This document shows positions 1 through 10,713 of a stretch of DNA of 64,000 bases, piece after piece (the stretch's first letter is position 1; the number at the start of each line of letters is the position of its first letter). The notes beneath the pieces were generated by a model. That model made no database searches and was not told where the DNA came from. It was given only the letters and a program-made list of their open reading frames with translations. A program made the position numbers and the translations under genes. This DNA comes from Ctenosaura bakeri (taxonomy: Eukaryota > Chordata > Lepidosauria > Squamata > Iguanidae), in the NCBI GenBank assembly GCA_948474755.1, contig CAOLHI010000648.1:62001-126000 (forward strand), in the 5' to 3' direction.

Positions 1-1325
1 TTAGAAGGGGTGTTGAGAGAGGATGCAGAAGGCTTCAGGAAGAGGAAAGTACTATAAGTGCTGGTGGGCATCTAAGGTTCCCTTCATGATCCTTTGGTTC
101 CCAGCTAGTATTCTGAAAGAGGCCTCAAGAAAGATCAAGCAGAATTGCTTCTATGCCTTTTTAATCCACTTACAGAAAACATGCAACCAGGATATCCAAG
201 AATCAATCAAGTTTTTTGTACTTGCATCATATATGAGATGCTCCCTTTCTGAAGAGGCAAGAAATTCTGAGAGGAAGACAGAATTTTAAAAAAATCCAGC
301 ATTTATAGCTCTGTGTCTTCTTCAAAGTACAGTGATATTGCTGCTTTTACAAAGAGATAGTTGTCTTAAAACTGTAACATACTGTGCACAGCACAAAGAA
401 TGGCTTCCTCTCATTAAATGTGTCATTTCTTCTAGCGGTACTATGATAGCTAAAAGGTGATGAAACCAAGGCTCTCCTTTTCCCTGAAGACACTGATTTG
501 AAATACTTTTTTCTCCCTAACAATATTGTTAATGCATTAGCACATTTTTGATTACCATGTTATTTTCCATGCCACGCTGAAACTTGTAATCATGGTTTTC
601 ATTTCCTTTAGAAATGTCATCAACTTTCTGCAAAGTTGATGCCTTAACATCATTAATCATGATGGAAGACTCATGCTTATTAAATCCAAACAACCCCCCT
701 TGGTTTGATAGTCTCTTGAACCTCCAACATAAGAGTGACTACAGACAGTTTCTCCAGCTGAGCTGTGCAATTATGCATTCATCAATCCAGGTTTCCTCTT
801 TTGCCAGCATGTTCTGTGCATTTTCAGCTTGCAAATTGCTATCAGTTTTAAGGCTGACAGTGAAATAACCTGTCCCTTTCAAAGTCTGAGAAACTTTCCC
901 TTCTCCCCCAGCTCAGTGATGGAATTCATTTGACAGGTGACCCAGATGCTACAAAGAGTTCATACCACAGGTAAGTATGATTTGTAAGAGATGGACTAGT
1001 ATTTGCAGTGGCAGGAGGACTTCTAAAACTGGAATCACACTTGTGAAACATCAGCTCTGCTTTAGGTTGCCTGCAAAAAAATATTAACCATGACATAACT
1101 ATGATGACAAACTTCCAATGTGATTGCTACTTCTGTCAATACTATCCCTGCAAATTTTACCTCTTAAGCTGGGCAGCACCCCAGCTGAAGGGTTTCCCAG
1201 CAGTTGCAGATCATGGTACTGGGAAATGATGACTCTGTCAGTTTTAGGGCACATTGAAACAAGCACCTGGAAAGACTTCTTGGGGACTTTCAGACCACAT
1301 TTCCTTACTCCTGCTTTACAACTAT
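1..1325. other. Unique AT-rich intergenic sequence
   Basis: No coding potential beyond short chance reading frames, no recognisable repeat and no RNA gene was seen. The reading frames here are under 90 codons, lack recognisable domains and are interspersed with stops in all frames. Confidence 0.5.
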
Positions 1326-1529
1326 GGCCATTTCTGCACTATATTGTTATAGTGCTATTATTCCATTTTCAACATCCTACGTAATCCTGAGGCTTGCAGT
1401 TTAGGGAGAATTCCCTTTAGAATTCTCAGCCAGAGAGCTCTTTGGCCTCAGTAAACTACAAACCCCAGAGTTCCACAGCATGTTGAAAGTGGAATAGTAG
1501 CACTTTAAAAGTGTAGTGCAAAAATGTCC
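1326..1529. mobile_element. Palindromic MITE, family B copy 1
   Basis: The ends read GGCCATTTCTGCAC and, inverted on the right, the complement of GGACATTTTTGCAC. The two arms (CCATTTTCAACATCC with AATCCTGAGGCTTGCAG, and the mirrored ACTACAAACCCCAGAGTTCC) pair over about 85 bp around a short loop near AGCCAGAGAGCTC. It is flanked by TAT on both sides (1323-1325 and 1530-1532), a 3-bp target duplication. It has no coding capacity and is a non-autonomous DNA transposon. The TIR start and 3-bp duplication suggest PIF/Harbinger-type mobilisation; that class assignment is inference. Confidence 0.75.
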
Positions 1530-2126
1530 TATGTATCCCCGAGTAAACCTTCCCTCTAAGTAGATATGTACAGGATTTCATGTTCAGACTCCACACAGTG
1601 GTCAGTAACATAACAGATATATTAAATAGCATTCTATATAGTTCCCTGGAAGAGCTTTTAATTCAAGGACTGCAACAGGAGTGCTTCAGGTTTAGAGTAG
1701 AAGGGGCAGGTAGTACACAGCTGATTTTCTGTGCCCGAATTCAACACACTCTGTCTATTCACCTCATGCCTGCTTGAACCGATACCATACCAGGCACAGT
1801 CTTGAATTTTTCAAAGCTACCATTTTCACACAGAGAACCTTTTCACATCATAGGCAGGATGCTGTCATCAAGAAATCTCTCATTCTAATAATCACCCACC
1901 TCATCAAACTTCAGGAAAAGAGATTCCACTTAAACTTTCGTAAGAACTTCCTAATGTAAGAGCAGTCCAACAGTGGCATGTGCTGCCTCAGAGTGTGATG
2001 GAGGTGCTTTCTTTGGAGGGTTTTAAACAGAGTCTGGATGATCATCAGTTGGGAGTGCTTTGATGGTGTATTTCTGTATGGCAGGGGGATGGTCTTAATG
2101 AACTTTGTGGTCTCTTCCAAATCTAT

Positions 2127-2557
2127 GGCCCTTTTTGCACCTTACCTCTCTCCGGTGTGGTTCCGTGGGGATCACGTGAGCAGCCTCTTCCATGAGGCTC
2201 TCATGTCCCTGCTGTTTTGGCTCTGCAGGAGTTGTCGGCTGGCTGGCTGGCAGGCTGCATGAGAGATTTGCCTCTTCCTTCCACAGTGCAGCCGGGTATT
2301 TAGTCTGTGCTGGGGGAGGAAGTGCAAGGGCCACGGCTTAGGAGCTCCGCATGCAAACTAAGTGCAAGTGGGGCCCCAGAGTGATGCGTGATCATGCACC
2401 ATCTTCGTCTATAAGCCAAAAATGATATAGTGTGGGATTGGCACCTGCTGGCCATGGCAGCATTGTGCAATTGTGAGGACGTTGTCTGAAATGCTCCTTG
2501 CAATCGTGCGATGCTCCAAAGGCCCTTTCGCATGAGAAATGCCATGTGAAAAGGGCC
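2127..2557. mobile_element. GC-rich Harbinger-like MITE, family A copy 1
   Basis: A 431-bp element bounded by GGCCCTTTTTGCAC and its inverted partner GTGAAAAGGGCC, with TAT duplicated at 2124-2126 and 2558-2560. The right end contains a further inverted pair (GGCCCTTTCGCATG facing CATGTGAAAAGGGCC), so the terminus alone can fold into a hairpin. The interior resembles the copies at 16363 and 35407 (CTTACCTCTC, GCAGCCTC, TGAGGCTCTC). Reading frames of about 80 codons inside it are by-products of GC content, and no transposase is encoded. Confidence 0.75.
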
Positions 2558-2560
2558 TAT

Positions 2561-4162
2561 GATTCTATGATTTCACTTGTAGGGAGGTCCAGCTAATAGC
2601 ATTAGCTGGAGTGAGGTGATTGCCTCAGCCAGTATATTTGGGGCGTCATGAATTGTTAGTTAATTAATGATTGGTTTAATTCTAGTGCCAGAGAAAGGGA
2701 GAAGTGCTTCTGGCAGTAGCAGCCTTTGGTTCCTCTTGAGTGAGAGGGGCAGCACTTTTTGTTACTCCCCCTCAGATAGCAAAACGTCTTGGTCTAGGCT
2801 TATTTGGCAGTGATGGCACAGATGAGCTCCACAGAAGAGGGTCTTATAGGAAGAGGAAGCTCCTGATCCTGTAAATGTATGATTCCCTCTGGACAAATGC
2901 TCATTTTCTACAATAATGCTCCATCCCATAAGGTGTGTGGAAGGCACAGGTCTTCCCTATACCTCTTCAACAGTTATGATGGTACGTGGCTTATATGTAA
3001 ACCACAGGTCCAACACACCTGTGAATCATATATTATGTTCCATTTGAAAGCTGGCCACGCCCCCAACTATCTGCATTTGTATTTCCAGGAAAGCAAAAAC
3101 AACAAGCAAATAAACTAAATCCCAAAAAAGAAAGTTCTTTCTACCTACTCTCCCCATCAACTGGTACTGTGAATCTCATGCAATCCTTTAGGCCTAATAT
3201 AGAAATAATTTATTAAGAGGTCCAAGTATGCTTTCCTTCATCAGAAAATTTCCAGTAATCCAATTTCTAACATGACAAGAGATGTTTGGAGTAGCAGAAG
3301 CCAGGTCTCACATCTTCCAGATGCAACTGTAAACCAAGCTGGCATTGCACTGAGTAGCATTCAGTCTCCCAAGTTTCAAAGTATCTTCAGCTGTGCACAA
3401 CTTGTCATGCCCTTCAATTGCACTTCAAGTTGGTAAAATAAAAATAGTCATCCATTGCTGTCATAGGCTGCTTGCAAAGATATTTTCTTCCCAGTACCGA
3501 CCAGGCCAGGATTGAAGACCCTCACAGCTTTCAAAAGAAATAATGATGGTTACAGAATGACCTTTGCCATCACATTTTCAGGTTATTCTGTCTGCATTGC
3601 ACTGGCAGAATAATCAGTGATGCAGAGAAAAATGGATAAAAACTTGGACTTCTCAAGGTCTTAAAGAGCTTAAAAGCCATGAAATTGATTGGCTCCATTC
3701 ACAGTATGCTATCTGGAATTATTCAAAGAGCTGGAGTGTTTCAATTTAAGGACAAGTAATCAGGCATGTACAAAAATGTGTTTATCAATATTATTAATTA
3801 TTATTATTAAGTGTCTGTCTCAGAGAACAGGCAACACGACATGCTATGGATTTGTATTTCATGGTTATGCATTTTTGTCTTGTATTTTCTGTTGGCTGTG
3901 CACCACTTTGGGGTTAAAAAAGGACACATGTATTCTAACAGAAATAAAAGAATCCCAACACAATCACAATCCCTTTTTAAAAAGAAGCTATTCAGAATTC
4001 AAAACCAGAGAAATGCATTGGAGAATTCTGAAAATTCCTATTAGATAGTGGTATTGTTATCACTAACAGTAATTTTGGATGGTACCTATAATACTGTTAT
4101 TGGCATTTTCCCTTCTTGTTTTTTTTTTTTTTAGATTTATGCATGGATTGCTACACTTAGAT
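2561..4162. other. Unique intergenic sequence, no gene seen
   Basis: Largely AT-rich unique sequence. A 119-codon open frame at 3689-4048 lies over ATT-rich sequence, has no recognisable domain and is judged a chance frame. Confidence 0.45.
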
Positions 4163-4165
4163 TTA

Positions 4166-4629
4166 GGTCCTTTCCAGACGTGGGGGGGAACGCTCGAACA
4201 CGCTACTCACCAGATTTTTCCTGCATCCGGGCGAGTCCGTCACAACCAGGAGCAGTGCGAGTTTGCCGCTCCACAGTTTTTCGGTGTCCTAAATGGCAGC
4301 TTCTGGTTGGTGGAGGCTCTCCACCAACTGGAGAAGCTCGCCAGCTGAAAGCCCGCCCCCAGAAGATCTGTAGGCACACACTTGCGCGTGCCTGCAAATC
4401 TGCTCTGGAGCCGGGAGACGGAGTGGCACGGGGTTGCGTGCTCCGTGCTTTTTAAAAGCCTCTAAAAAGGGGTTTTTAAAAACACGCCACACGACCAGTT
4501 CTGGTAGCTCCTGCATGGACTGAGGTGTGGAACTACGAAAAGTAGTCTGACCCAGTCCACTCCAAGGTGCAGAAGACCTCCATCGGAGGTCGCTCTGCCC
4601 CGTTTTAATAGCCCGGTGCAGAAAGGGCC
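4166..4629. mobile_element. GC-rich Harbinger-like MITE, family A copy 2
   Basis: A 464-bp element with degraded TIRs (GGTCCTTTCCAGACG on the left, GTGCAGAAAGGGCC on the right) and TTA duplicated at 4163-4165 and 4630-4632. The interior carries the hairpin GGTGGAGGCTCTCCACC followed by GGAGAAGCTCGCCAGC, shared closely with copies at 8583 and 54221 and more loosely with 46930. A second self-complementary block is TTTAAAAGCCTCTAAAAAGG / GGTTTTTAAAAA. Not coding. Confidence 0.75.
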
Positions 4630-4971
4630 TTAATGTCCTCCCTCTCTTTTCTAAAATCACTTTCTACATCTTCTCATAGTCAGACAAAGTCATGGAGGTT
4701 TTTCATAATGTCTGCCTGAGAAGACTTACACATAAGGAAGTCAGCTTTAGGGGCTTCCATAGCCAGGTTTAGGGAAGCTACACTACTTGTTGATAGAGTT
4801 CCTGAAATAACAAAATTATTTTTCCCCTTTTTTATGATTGTATTTGCTACATTATAATTCTTGCAGAGTGATGGGAAATGCAAATAAATAAACTTGTTTT
4901 GACATTTCTTTTATGTGAAACTCACTACTCAAGGAAGTCAGGCTGGCTTCATCACTTAAAGGTGCCAGAGA

Positions 4972-5660
4972 GTCAGTGGCATACCTAGACTCAGCAGCAC
5001 CTGGGGTAAGTACAGAAATTGCACTCCTAGGTGCTGCTGCTGCCGCTGCCACCCCCACAATGGGCAAGAAAGGGTGGGGGCTGGTAGTAGTGGGTGTGGA
5101 AGTGTGCAGGGGGGGTGGGCAAGCAGGTGCAGGGAAGTGGCGGGCAGGCGTGGAAGTGGGCGGGTGGATGCAGGCCGGCACAGGCAGGCATGGGGAGGTG
5201 GTGAGCAGGTGCAGAAGTGTGTGGAGGGGGTGGCAGGCAGGCAGGATTGGGCACGAGAAGGTGGCAGGCGGGCATGAAAGTATGTCGGCCAGTGCAGGGA
5301 GGTGGCAAGTGGGCGCAGGCGGGCATGGGGGGCTGCCAGTGGGCATGGGGCATGGTGGCTTTTGTGCCCCCAGGAATGGCACCTAAAGCATGCACGCCAG
5401 TTGCCCCACCCTAGATCCGCCTCTGCAGAGGGTACCCAAAATGGTGCATGGCCTTTAATGTTTGAATGTTTGAAAATGGTATTTTAGGATTATTTTTACC
5501 AGGGTTTTAAAAAGGTTTTTTTAAAGAGTATAATCATGTTTCTTTTAAAAAAAAAAAATTCTTGTACTGTTTTCTTTTTATTTGTTCATCACCTTGAGAA
5601 CCCTTGTGGGCTTGTGATACAGAAATATCTTAAATAAACTAAAATAAAGTTTATGGATGA
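4972..5660 (+). mobile_element. Composite retroposon with internal GC-rich minisatellite
   Basis: Starts with CAGTGGCATACCTAG, a head resembling the CAGTGGCGGAGC start seen at 48621. It continues into a G-rich cryptic minisatellite (about 5075-5380, imperfect 30-40-bp units built from GGCAGGCATGG, GTGCAGGGAGGTGG and GTGGGCG). It then has a T-rich 3' part ending in CATCACCTTGAGAACCC and an A-rich tail with AATAAA-like motifs, the layout of a LINE-derived 3' tail. It has no coding capacity, and the long open frames on both strands across the minisatellite are low-complexity artefacts. The clade of the tail (CR1/L2-like) is inferred from general form only. Confidence 0.45.
5075..5380. repeat. 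Imperfect G-rich minisatellite
   Basis: Repeated GGCAGGCATGG / GTGGGCGCAGG / GTGCAGGGAGGTGG blocks with irregular spacing, strongly G-biased on the plus strand. It lies inside the composite retroposon and probably expanded there. Confidence 0.6.
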
Positions 5661-6141
5661 TGCAAATAAAGAAACTTTATTTTTTAATTTACTATCAAAA
5701 TTCAAAGTAGTTACTCCTGTTTTATAGCCATAAGACTGGATCAGTCTACTGTTCCAAGTATTTTTACATCTTCAGCACAGTAATAGGTCAGCATCTTTTA
5801 CCACACCTGTGTGCAATGCGATAACTTAGGAGGTAGAGTACCTCTTGCCTGAGACAGAATGAACTTGATTTTGAACAACAGTTGCCATTTAGGTCAAGGC
5901 TGCTCATTACTTTCCTTTTTTTAAAAAAATTAAATTTTATTTCGCAGTAAAATTGCAAATCTGATAAAATACAGATGACAATAATACAGCAACAATAACA
6001 ATACCATTATATCCTGATTATGTAAACACATGGCATAATGATCTTAATAACAACATTATCTTAATAACACATATCCAATCATATTTGTCCAGACAAAATA
6101 TCATTTCTGAACTTGGATTAATTTATTGGAATCTATATACT

Positions 6142-6735
6142 TCAAGAATGGGAACCATCTTTCTTCAAAGGGTGTATATGAAGTATTTCCAAAATGCGAT
6201 GGTCAGAAAATTTTTCTGACAGAATTGCATCCCAAACTCTACTCCACCACTTATCCAGTGAGAAACTCCCCATTCTCCAATTCTGTGCAATTTCTTTCCT
6301 TGCAAGGGCTATAAGAAAGGTTATTAAAGATTTGTATTTTAAGTCACTATTCTCATTGGTGAATATAGATAATAAGACCAGTGCTGGACACATTCTAATA
6401 TTCTGATGAGTCATACTAGATATTATTTGTAAAACTGAGGCCCAAAATTGATAAGTCTTTGGACAGTAAAACGAGAGATGCAAATATGTTCCCTTTTCCT
6501 GGCATCGTCTCCAGTATGTGGAAGAGGTGTTCTTACAAATTCTTGCAGTTTGTGTTGGGGTACGATACCACTTCAGTATAAGCTTAAGGGAACATTCTTT
6601 AATCAATGCAGATCTAGATTTAAAAGAAGGGAAGGTCCAAATTCGGTTCCAATCCTCCTCTGAGATCTTCATATTTAATTCTAATTCCCATGTATATTTT
6701 GCATGTAGTCCATTTTCATAAGAATAATCTATCAA
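6142..6735 (-). pseudogene. L1 ORF2 C-terminal fragment
   Basis: Minus-strand open frame of 197 codons with the cysteine/histidine module typical of the L1 ORF2 C-terminus: YWRRCQEKGTYLHLSFYC, followed by KTYQFW and a hydrophobic CPALVLLSIF segment. The young L1 in this window has the corresponding CWRGCQEIGTYMHMWWNC. This module binds nucleic acid in L1 proteins. It is separated from the reverse-transcriptase fragments upstream on the same strand by stops and frameshifts, so it is non-functional. Confidence 0.85.
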
Positions 6736-6995
6736 CCAGGCATAAATATCTCCTGCTCTGCTGTTAAAAGAAGGAGCTAAGCAAGCATACTGATACGCTG
6801 TCAGCGATCTAGGATTGTAACCTTTTTTTGGAAATTGTCTTTAAAAAGGAAATAAGTTGTACTATTTGATACCAAGAAGGTGGGTTGGGGTATAATTTTT
6901 GCATGATTTGTTCTTTTGACAAAGGCCTACCTGCTACAAAGAGATAGTTTAACCAGTATATTCCCTTATCTGTCCATTTTCAAAATTGATTGAAC

Positions 6996-7496
6996 TTATC
7001 TGGAAATAGAAACTCCAGATGAAATAAGAATGGACAAAGTGGTGATGTAGGTGGTGCTAATACTGATTGCCATTTCTTCCGAACCTGACATGCAGTTTGA
7101 ACAAAGGGGTTTTGAATATTTTTGTATTTTTGTTTCATTCCTTGCATGTATAAGTGCATGAAGTATTTCAGTATCTTCCTCAGAAATTTCTTTCCTATTT
7201 ATATAAATTGAGACTGTTGTATTACCATATAAATTCTGAATCAATGTGATAAACTTTTTATCAAATTCCATATTTAATAATTCAAATAAGTAACTCCATT
7301 CTAAACAGTCAAATGCCTTAAGAGCATTTAATGATAAAAGCACTACTGGATCCTTTTTAAGACTGGTCCTGTATATAATATTCAAACTTCTCCTTACAGC
7401 ATCAGCTAACTTTCTACCTGCCATAAAACCAACTTGATCTGAGTGTATATACTTGATGATCAAGGTATTGATTTTTTTTGTTGAGATATAGATCAA
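6996..7496 (-). pseudogene. L1 ORF2 reverse-transcriptase fragment (palm)
   Basis: Minus-strand frame showing YIHSDQVGFMAGRKLADAVRR and VLLSLNALKAFDCLEWSYLF, which align by eye with YIHKDQCGFIQGRQMANLIGR and ILALDIFKAFDCVEW of the young L1. The first catalytic aspartate position is altered (LNALKAFD instead of LDxxKAFD) and the frame breaks before the FADD motif. Confidence 0.8.
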
Positions 7497-7507
7497 TAAT
7501 TTGGCAT

Positions 7508-8050
7508 CTACATCTTGGCAAATAGGTCTTGAGCGAAATAGGTCTTGAGCGAAATAGGTTGAAAGTCTTTAACTGATGGATAATCTGTTGAGGTTTTCGG
7601 AATTGGAATTATCCTTGTCATTTTCCAACTAGGTGGAGGATGTTTACCATTTACAATATCATTAAATAGTTTTAATAAGTTTGGAGCTAAAGTATCTTTC
7701 AGGAGTTTATAAAATTCTCCTGAAAACCCATTAGGTCCTGGGGTCTTATGAGGTTTCAAACTATCAACAGCAGTTTTGATCTCAGTCTCTGTTATGGGTT
7801 TCACTAAGAAAGAACTATGAGTAGCAGATACTGTTTTAATACAGAGTGATTGAAAAAATTCTTTAAAATCCAGATTGTTTTCTACTTCTGATGAATAAAG
7901 CTTCTGATAGAATTCACAGAAGGAATTCATAATATTATTAGGGTTAGTTTGTATTACACCTTGGGAATTAGTTAAACTGTGGATAATCTTCTTTAAACCT
8001 TTTTTTGATTGCATGTGCAAATAATTTAGAGTTCTTATTATTAAATTCAT
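7508..8050 (-). pseudogene. L1 ORF2 N-terminal reverse-transcriptase fragment (fingers)
   Basis: Minus-strand frame containing EIKTAVDSLKPHKTPGPNGFSGEFYKLLKDTLAPNLLKLFNDIVNGK and SWKMTRIIPIPK, the conserved entry to L1 reverse transcriptase (KxPGxDG block, then W..a.I.lI.K). Upstream on the same strand, in broken frames to about 8190, the linker residues KLTQLHKK and YYYEFNNKNSKLFA can be read. It leads into the next fragment by a frameshift. Confidence 0.8.
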
Positions 8051-8195
8051 AGTAATAAGCTTTTGTATGGATCATAGAAGTTCGAATTTTATATAAGTCT
8101 AATTCATCTAGTTCTAGTTTTTTCTTAGGTATAAGCATATAGGTTGCTGGATCTCTAGTTTTTTTATGCAGTTGGGTAAGGGTTAGGCATTTATC

Positions 8196-8582
8196 TTAGA
8201 GAACAAGATCACTGATAATAAAGGCAGTTATATTATTCTACAAAGAAAATTTTACACACAATGTGTAACCTTCGCTACTTATTATTCACCCAACAAAAAT
8301 CAAATTGATTTTTTTAGAGGAATTTTTTCAGACACTATCCCAGGTAGCCAAGGGGAATGTTATTGTTGAGGGGGATTCAAATTTGATCCTAAATCCCTAT
8401 ATGGATAAATCTAGTCATATTCCAGGTAAGAATATCTCTGCCAGCATTTGATTTCAAAAAATACTTAATGCAGCAGGCTTGATAGGCCCTTGGCACATAT
8501 TACATGGTACAGAGAAAGACTATACTTGTTTTTCAAGTGTGCATAAAAGTTATTCCAGAATTGATCATATTTTTGTTTCTAA
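8196..8582 (+). pseudogene. L1 ORF2 endonuclease, inverted segment, part 1
   Basis: Plus-strand translation gives KGSYIIL, VTFATYYSPNKNQIDFF, GDSNLILNPYMDKSS (the GDFN metal/catalytic block decayed to GDSN), SSVHKSYSRIDHIFVSK. These are the APE-type endonuclease motifs of L1 in order. An in-frame stop follows ISASI. It is opposite in strand to the reverse-transcriptase fragments, and the reading continues after the inserted MITE. Confidence 0.85.
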
Positions 8583-9058
8583 GGGCCATTTCACACGGGA
8601 AGGAAAAAAACGTCCTGAGACGTCCTGAAACAGAACTTACCTGAGTCCGTCGCCACGTGGAGCAGTGCGTTTTCGCTGCTCCACACTCCTCGGTGTCCTG
8701 CAGTGTCCTGCGGGGCCCAAAATGGCGGCTTACGACTGGCGGAGGCTCTCCACCAACCGGAGAAGCTCGCCAGCCGGAAAGCCCGCCCCGGCAGATCTGC
8801 AGGCATGCCCTTGTGTGCGCCTGCAAATCCACACCGGGCACTGTGATAGGGCTGCACGCAGCTGCATGATCGTGCTTTTTAAAAACCACTTGAAAAGTGG
8901 TTTTTAAAAAGCACATGGCGCCGCCACTTCTGGGCACCCTAGTGCAGATTGGGGTGTGGAATTACACAAAAGTAATCCGCCCCAATCCATTTTACGGTGT
9001 AGACGACCTCGTCAGGGGTCGCTCTACACCATTTTTAAACCCCCGTGTGGAAGGGGCC
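8583..9058. mobile_element. GC-rich Harbinger-like MITE inside the old L1, family A copy 3
   Basis: A 476-bp element with ends GGGCCATTTCACACGG and GTGTGGAAGGGGCC, and TAA duplicated at 8580-8582 and 9059-9061. It interrupts the endonuclease reading between FVSK and TLANVS, so its insertion is younger than the L1. The interior shares the GGAGGCTCTCCACCAACCGG hairpin region with copies at 4166 and 54221. Confidence 0.85.
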
Positions 9059-9061
9059 TAA

Positions 9062-9313
9062 ATTAACATTGGCTAATGTAAGCAACACAGTAATTGAAGT
9101 TGCTCAATATTCAGATCATGCACCTTTATTATTGGGTTGGAATATACCAGATATTCTTTCTCCTGATAAAAGTTGGTAATTTTCACCTCGCTTACTGATG
9201 ATTGAAAAATTTAAAAAAGAAGTGATACAGGAAATCAAAAATTTTTATACAGAGAATAGATCAGATCAAACATCTGAAGCTTTATTATGGGATACACTTA
9301 ATTGGCAGAGTTA
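9062..9313 (+). pseudogene. L1 ORF2 endonuclease, inverted segment, part 2
   Basis: Plus-strand continuation after the MITE: TLANVSNTVIEVAQYSDHAPLLLGW, containing the SDH catalytic motif of L1 endonuclease, then EKFKKEVIQEIKNFYTENRS and SEALLWDTLNW. The reading ends at the right-hand target duplication. A stop after PDKSW shows decay. Confidence 0.85.
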
Positions 9314-9639
9314 GCTGCTCACCACTTTCCAATGGATCCTGGGAAGGTGTAAAATACAAAACGCAGTTATAGCTGCCCTGAAGATTAAGATTAAAACACT
9401 TGATGAGAAGTTGTTTTGCACATTCATAATACAATTATAGCTTTCCACATTCGAAGTCAGGCTTGACCTTCACAGATATTTTCACTAGAGTTATTACTTA
9501 GTGAAACTCAAAAGTGGCTTCACTAGTATTTTTTTAAAACAGATAACCATTAAGATGGAGGAAAGGGTGTATAAGGAATGCAATGATAAAATAAAATCAT
9601 AGATTTCTGTACAAGAAACTAAATGTCCTCAATGAGATA

Positions 9640-9750
9640 TCCATCAGTTTGTCAGATGTTGTCAGACTTCATCTCCCACCAGCCCAGGTTAGCATGGCCA
9701 ATGGTCAGAGATGAGGGGAGTTGCAGTTCAACATCTGGAGAGCCACCAAT
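9640..9750. mobile_element. Small palindromic MITE, family C
   Basis: Arms CAGATGTTGTCAGACTTC and the mirrored GTTGCAGTTCAACATCTGG flank a centre reading TAGCATGGCCAATGG. Related degenerate palindromes occur at 17807, 22199, 36810 and 41985. It is non-coding, and the superfamily is not determined from the sequence. Confidence 0.55.
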
Positions 9751-9813
9751 TTTTCTCTTAGTGATTTACCAACACAGAGATATTGAGGTTTTCATCTATT
9801 GCAAATGGGGTGA

Positions 9814-10003
9814 GAGCCTGTACAGTGTAGTGGTTTGAGTTTGGGCTACACCCCTGGAGACCAGGGTTTGATTCCTTGCTTGGCCATGCAAGCCCACTGG
9901 ATGACCTTGGGTATGTCTCACATTCTCAGCCCCAGAATACCTATGGTAGGTTCACCTTAGGTATACCATAACCTGGAGATGACTGGAAGGCACACAGCAA
10001 CAA
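9814..10003 (+). mobile_element. tRNA-derived SINE (Anolis-type)
   Basis: A tRNA-like head has a B box GGTTTGATTCC at 9865-9875 preceded by CTGGAGACCAG. A body follows with CCCACTGGATGACCTTGGG, TATGGTAGGTTCACCTTAGG and GGAAGGCACACAGCAACAA. The same layout recurs at 28418-29033 and, reversed, at 38186-38653. The family name is from recollection of lizard repeats, not from a search. Confidence 0.8.
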
Positions 10004-10329
10004 GTTATACCATCAGGACATGAGCCATTCCTTTATAACCATCCTGAGATCATTTGGAAAAGAATCAGGATAAATATATGGTAAAGAACTCATTCTATGA
10101 TTAAGAAATCATTTCTCAAATTATCTATTTTTTTGGGGGGGGAGCTGTGTTTGCATTTTTTTTAAAAAAAAAGTACTATTCGATCTTATCAAAAAATGAG
10201 GAAAACATCTAAGCAAGAAAAAAAATCAGTACAAGACATGAATATTCATAGGGGGAAAAAGAGAGAGAAGGAATTCTCTATAAAGCCCTTCAAGCCAAAG
10301 TCAGGAAAATTAGAACAGAAAGAACTGTT

Positions 10330-10560
10330 TCTCCAAGACTCGGCTCTGCAAAACATCATTCAGAATTTTTACTGGAATTTGTTGCACTGAAGTCACCATC
10401 ACTCAACAAATGTAACATGCACATTCTAATTTACGTTTTAGCGGAGCCAAGCATTAACAAGAGGCGCTTTGAGAATTCTCAACGATATTCCTTTAATTTG
10501 AATTGCATTAATGCTGTGTGAGCTCGTTGTCTAGACTAAGAGGCGATTAAAAAATAAGAG
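10330..10560. other. Candidate conserved non-coding element
   Basis: Repeat-free and AT-rich, yet six CpG dinucleotides persist between 10430 and 10550 in sequence otherwise poor in CpG. Homeodomain-like cores are clustered (GCATTAAC, TTTAATTTGAATTGCATTAATG spans 10491-10512). This texture resembles vertebrate developmental enhancers. No conservation data were available. Confidence 0.3.
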
Positions 10561-10696
10561 GGGAAGAAAAAAGCACCCCAGCAACATCAAAACTGTGGTG
10601 TGCCTATAATCAAACTCTATTATGTAATATCTGTGCAGAACATGATCTTGCCACAGCTGGAAAGAACATCTAATACATATATATACATATCTAGAA

Positions 10697-10713
10697 AGAG
10701 AGAGAGAGAGAGA
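10697..10713. repeat. (AG)n microsatellite
   Basis: Pure GA dinucleotide run in unique sequence. Confidence 0.8.

Larger units (their letters stand above)
5899..9330 (-). mobile_element. Old L1 LINE with inverted 5' half (twin-primed insertion)
   Basis: One L1 insertion read from three signs. (1) The left part (5916 to about 8190) encodes L1 ORF2 reverse-transcriptase and C-terminal fragments on the minus strand, starting after a T-rich 3' tail. (2) The right part (about 8196-9313) encodes the ORF2 endonuclease on the plus strand, i.e. inverted. (3) The whole is flanked by GCTGCTCATTACTTTCC (5899-5915) and GCTGCTCACCACTTTCC (9314-9330), a 17-bp target duplication with two differences. The inverted segment ends at the TSD in the post-endonuclease linker (ALLWDT region), just upstream in L1 coordinates of where the minus-strand part begins. 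That is the signature of twin priming with a small junction deletion. Frameshifts and stops throughout show it is old. A family A MITE is inserted at 8583-9058. Confidence 0.85.

Noticed and set aside
5075..5380. CRISPR-like repeat-spacer pattern
   Set aside because: Repeat units are imperfect and irregularly spaced with no unique spacers, and the context is vertebrate.
4852..5487. Pro/Cys-rich and Gly-rich frames of 122-176 codons
   Set aside because: They are products of the G-rich minisatellite, open in several frames at once.
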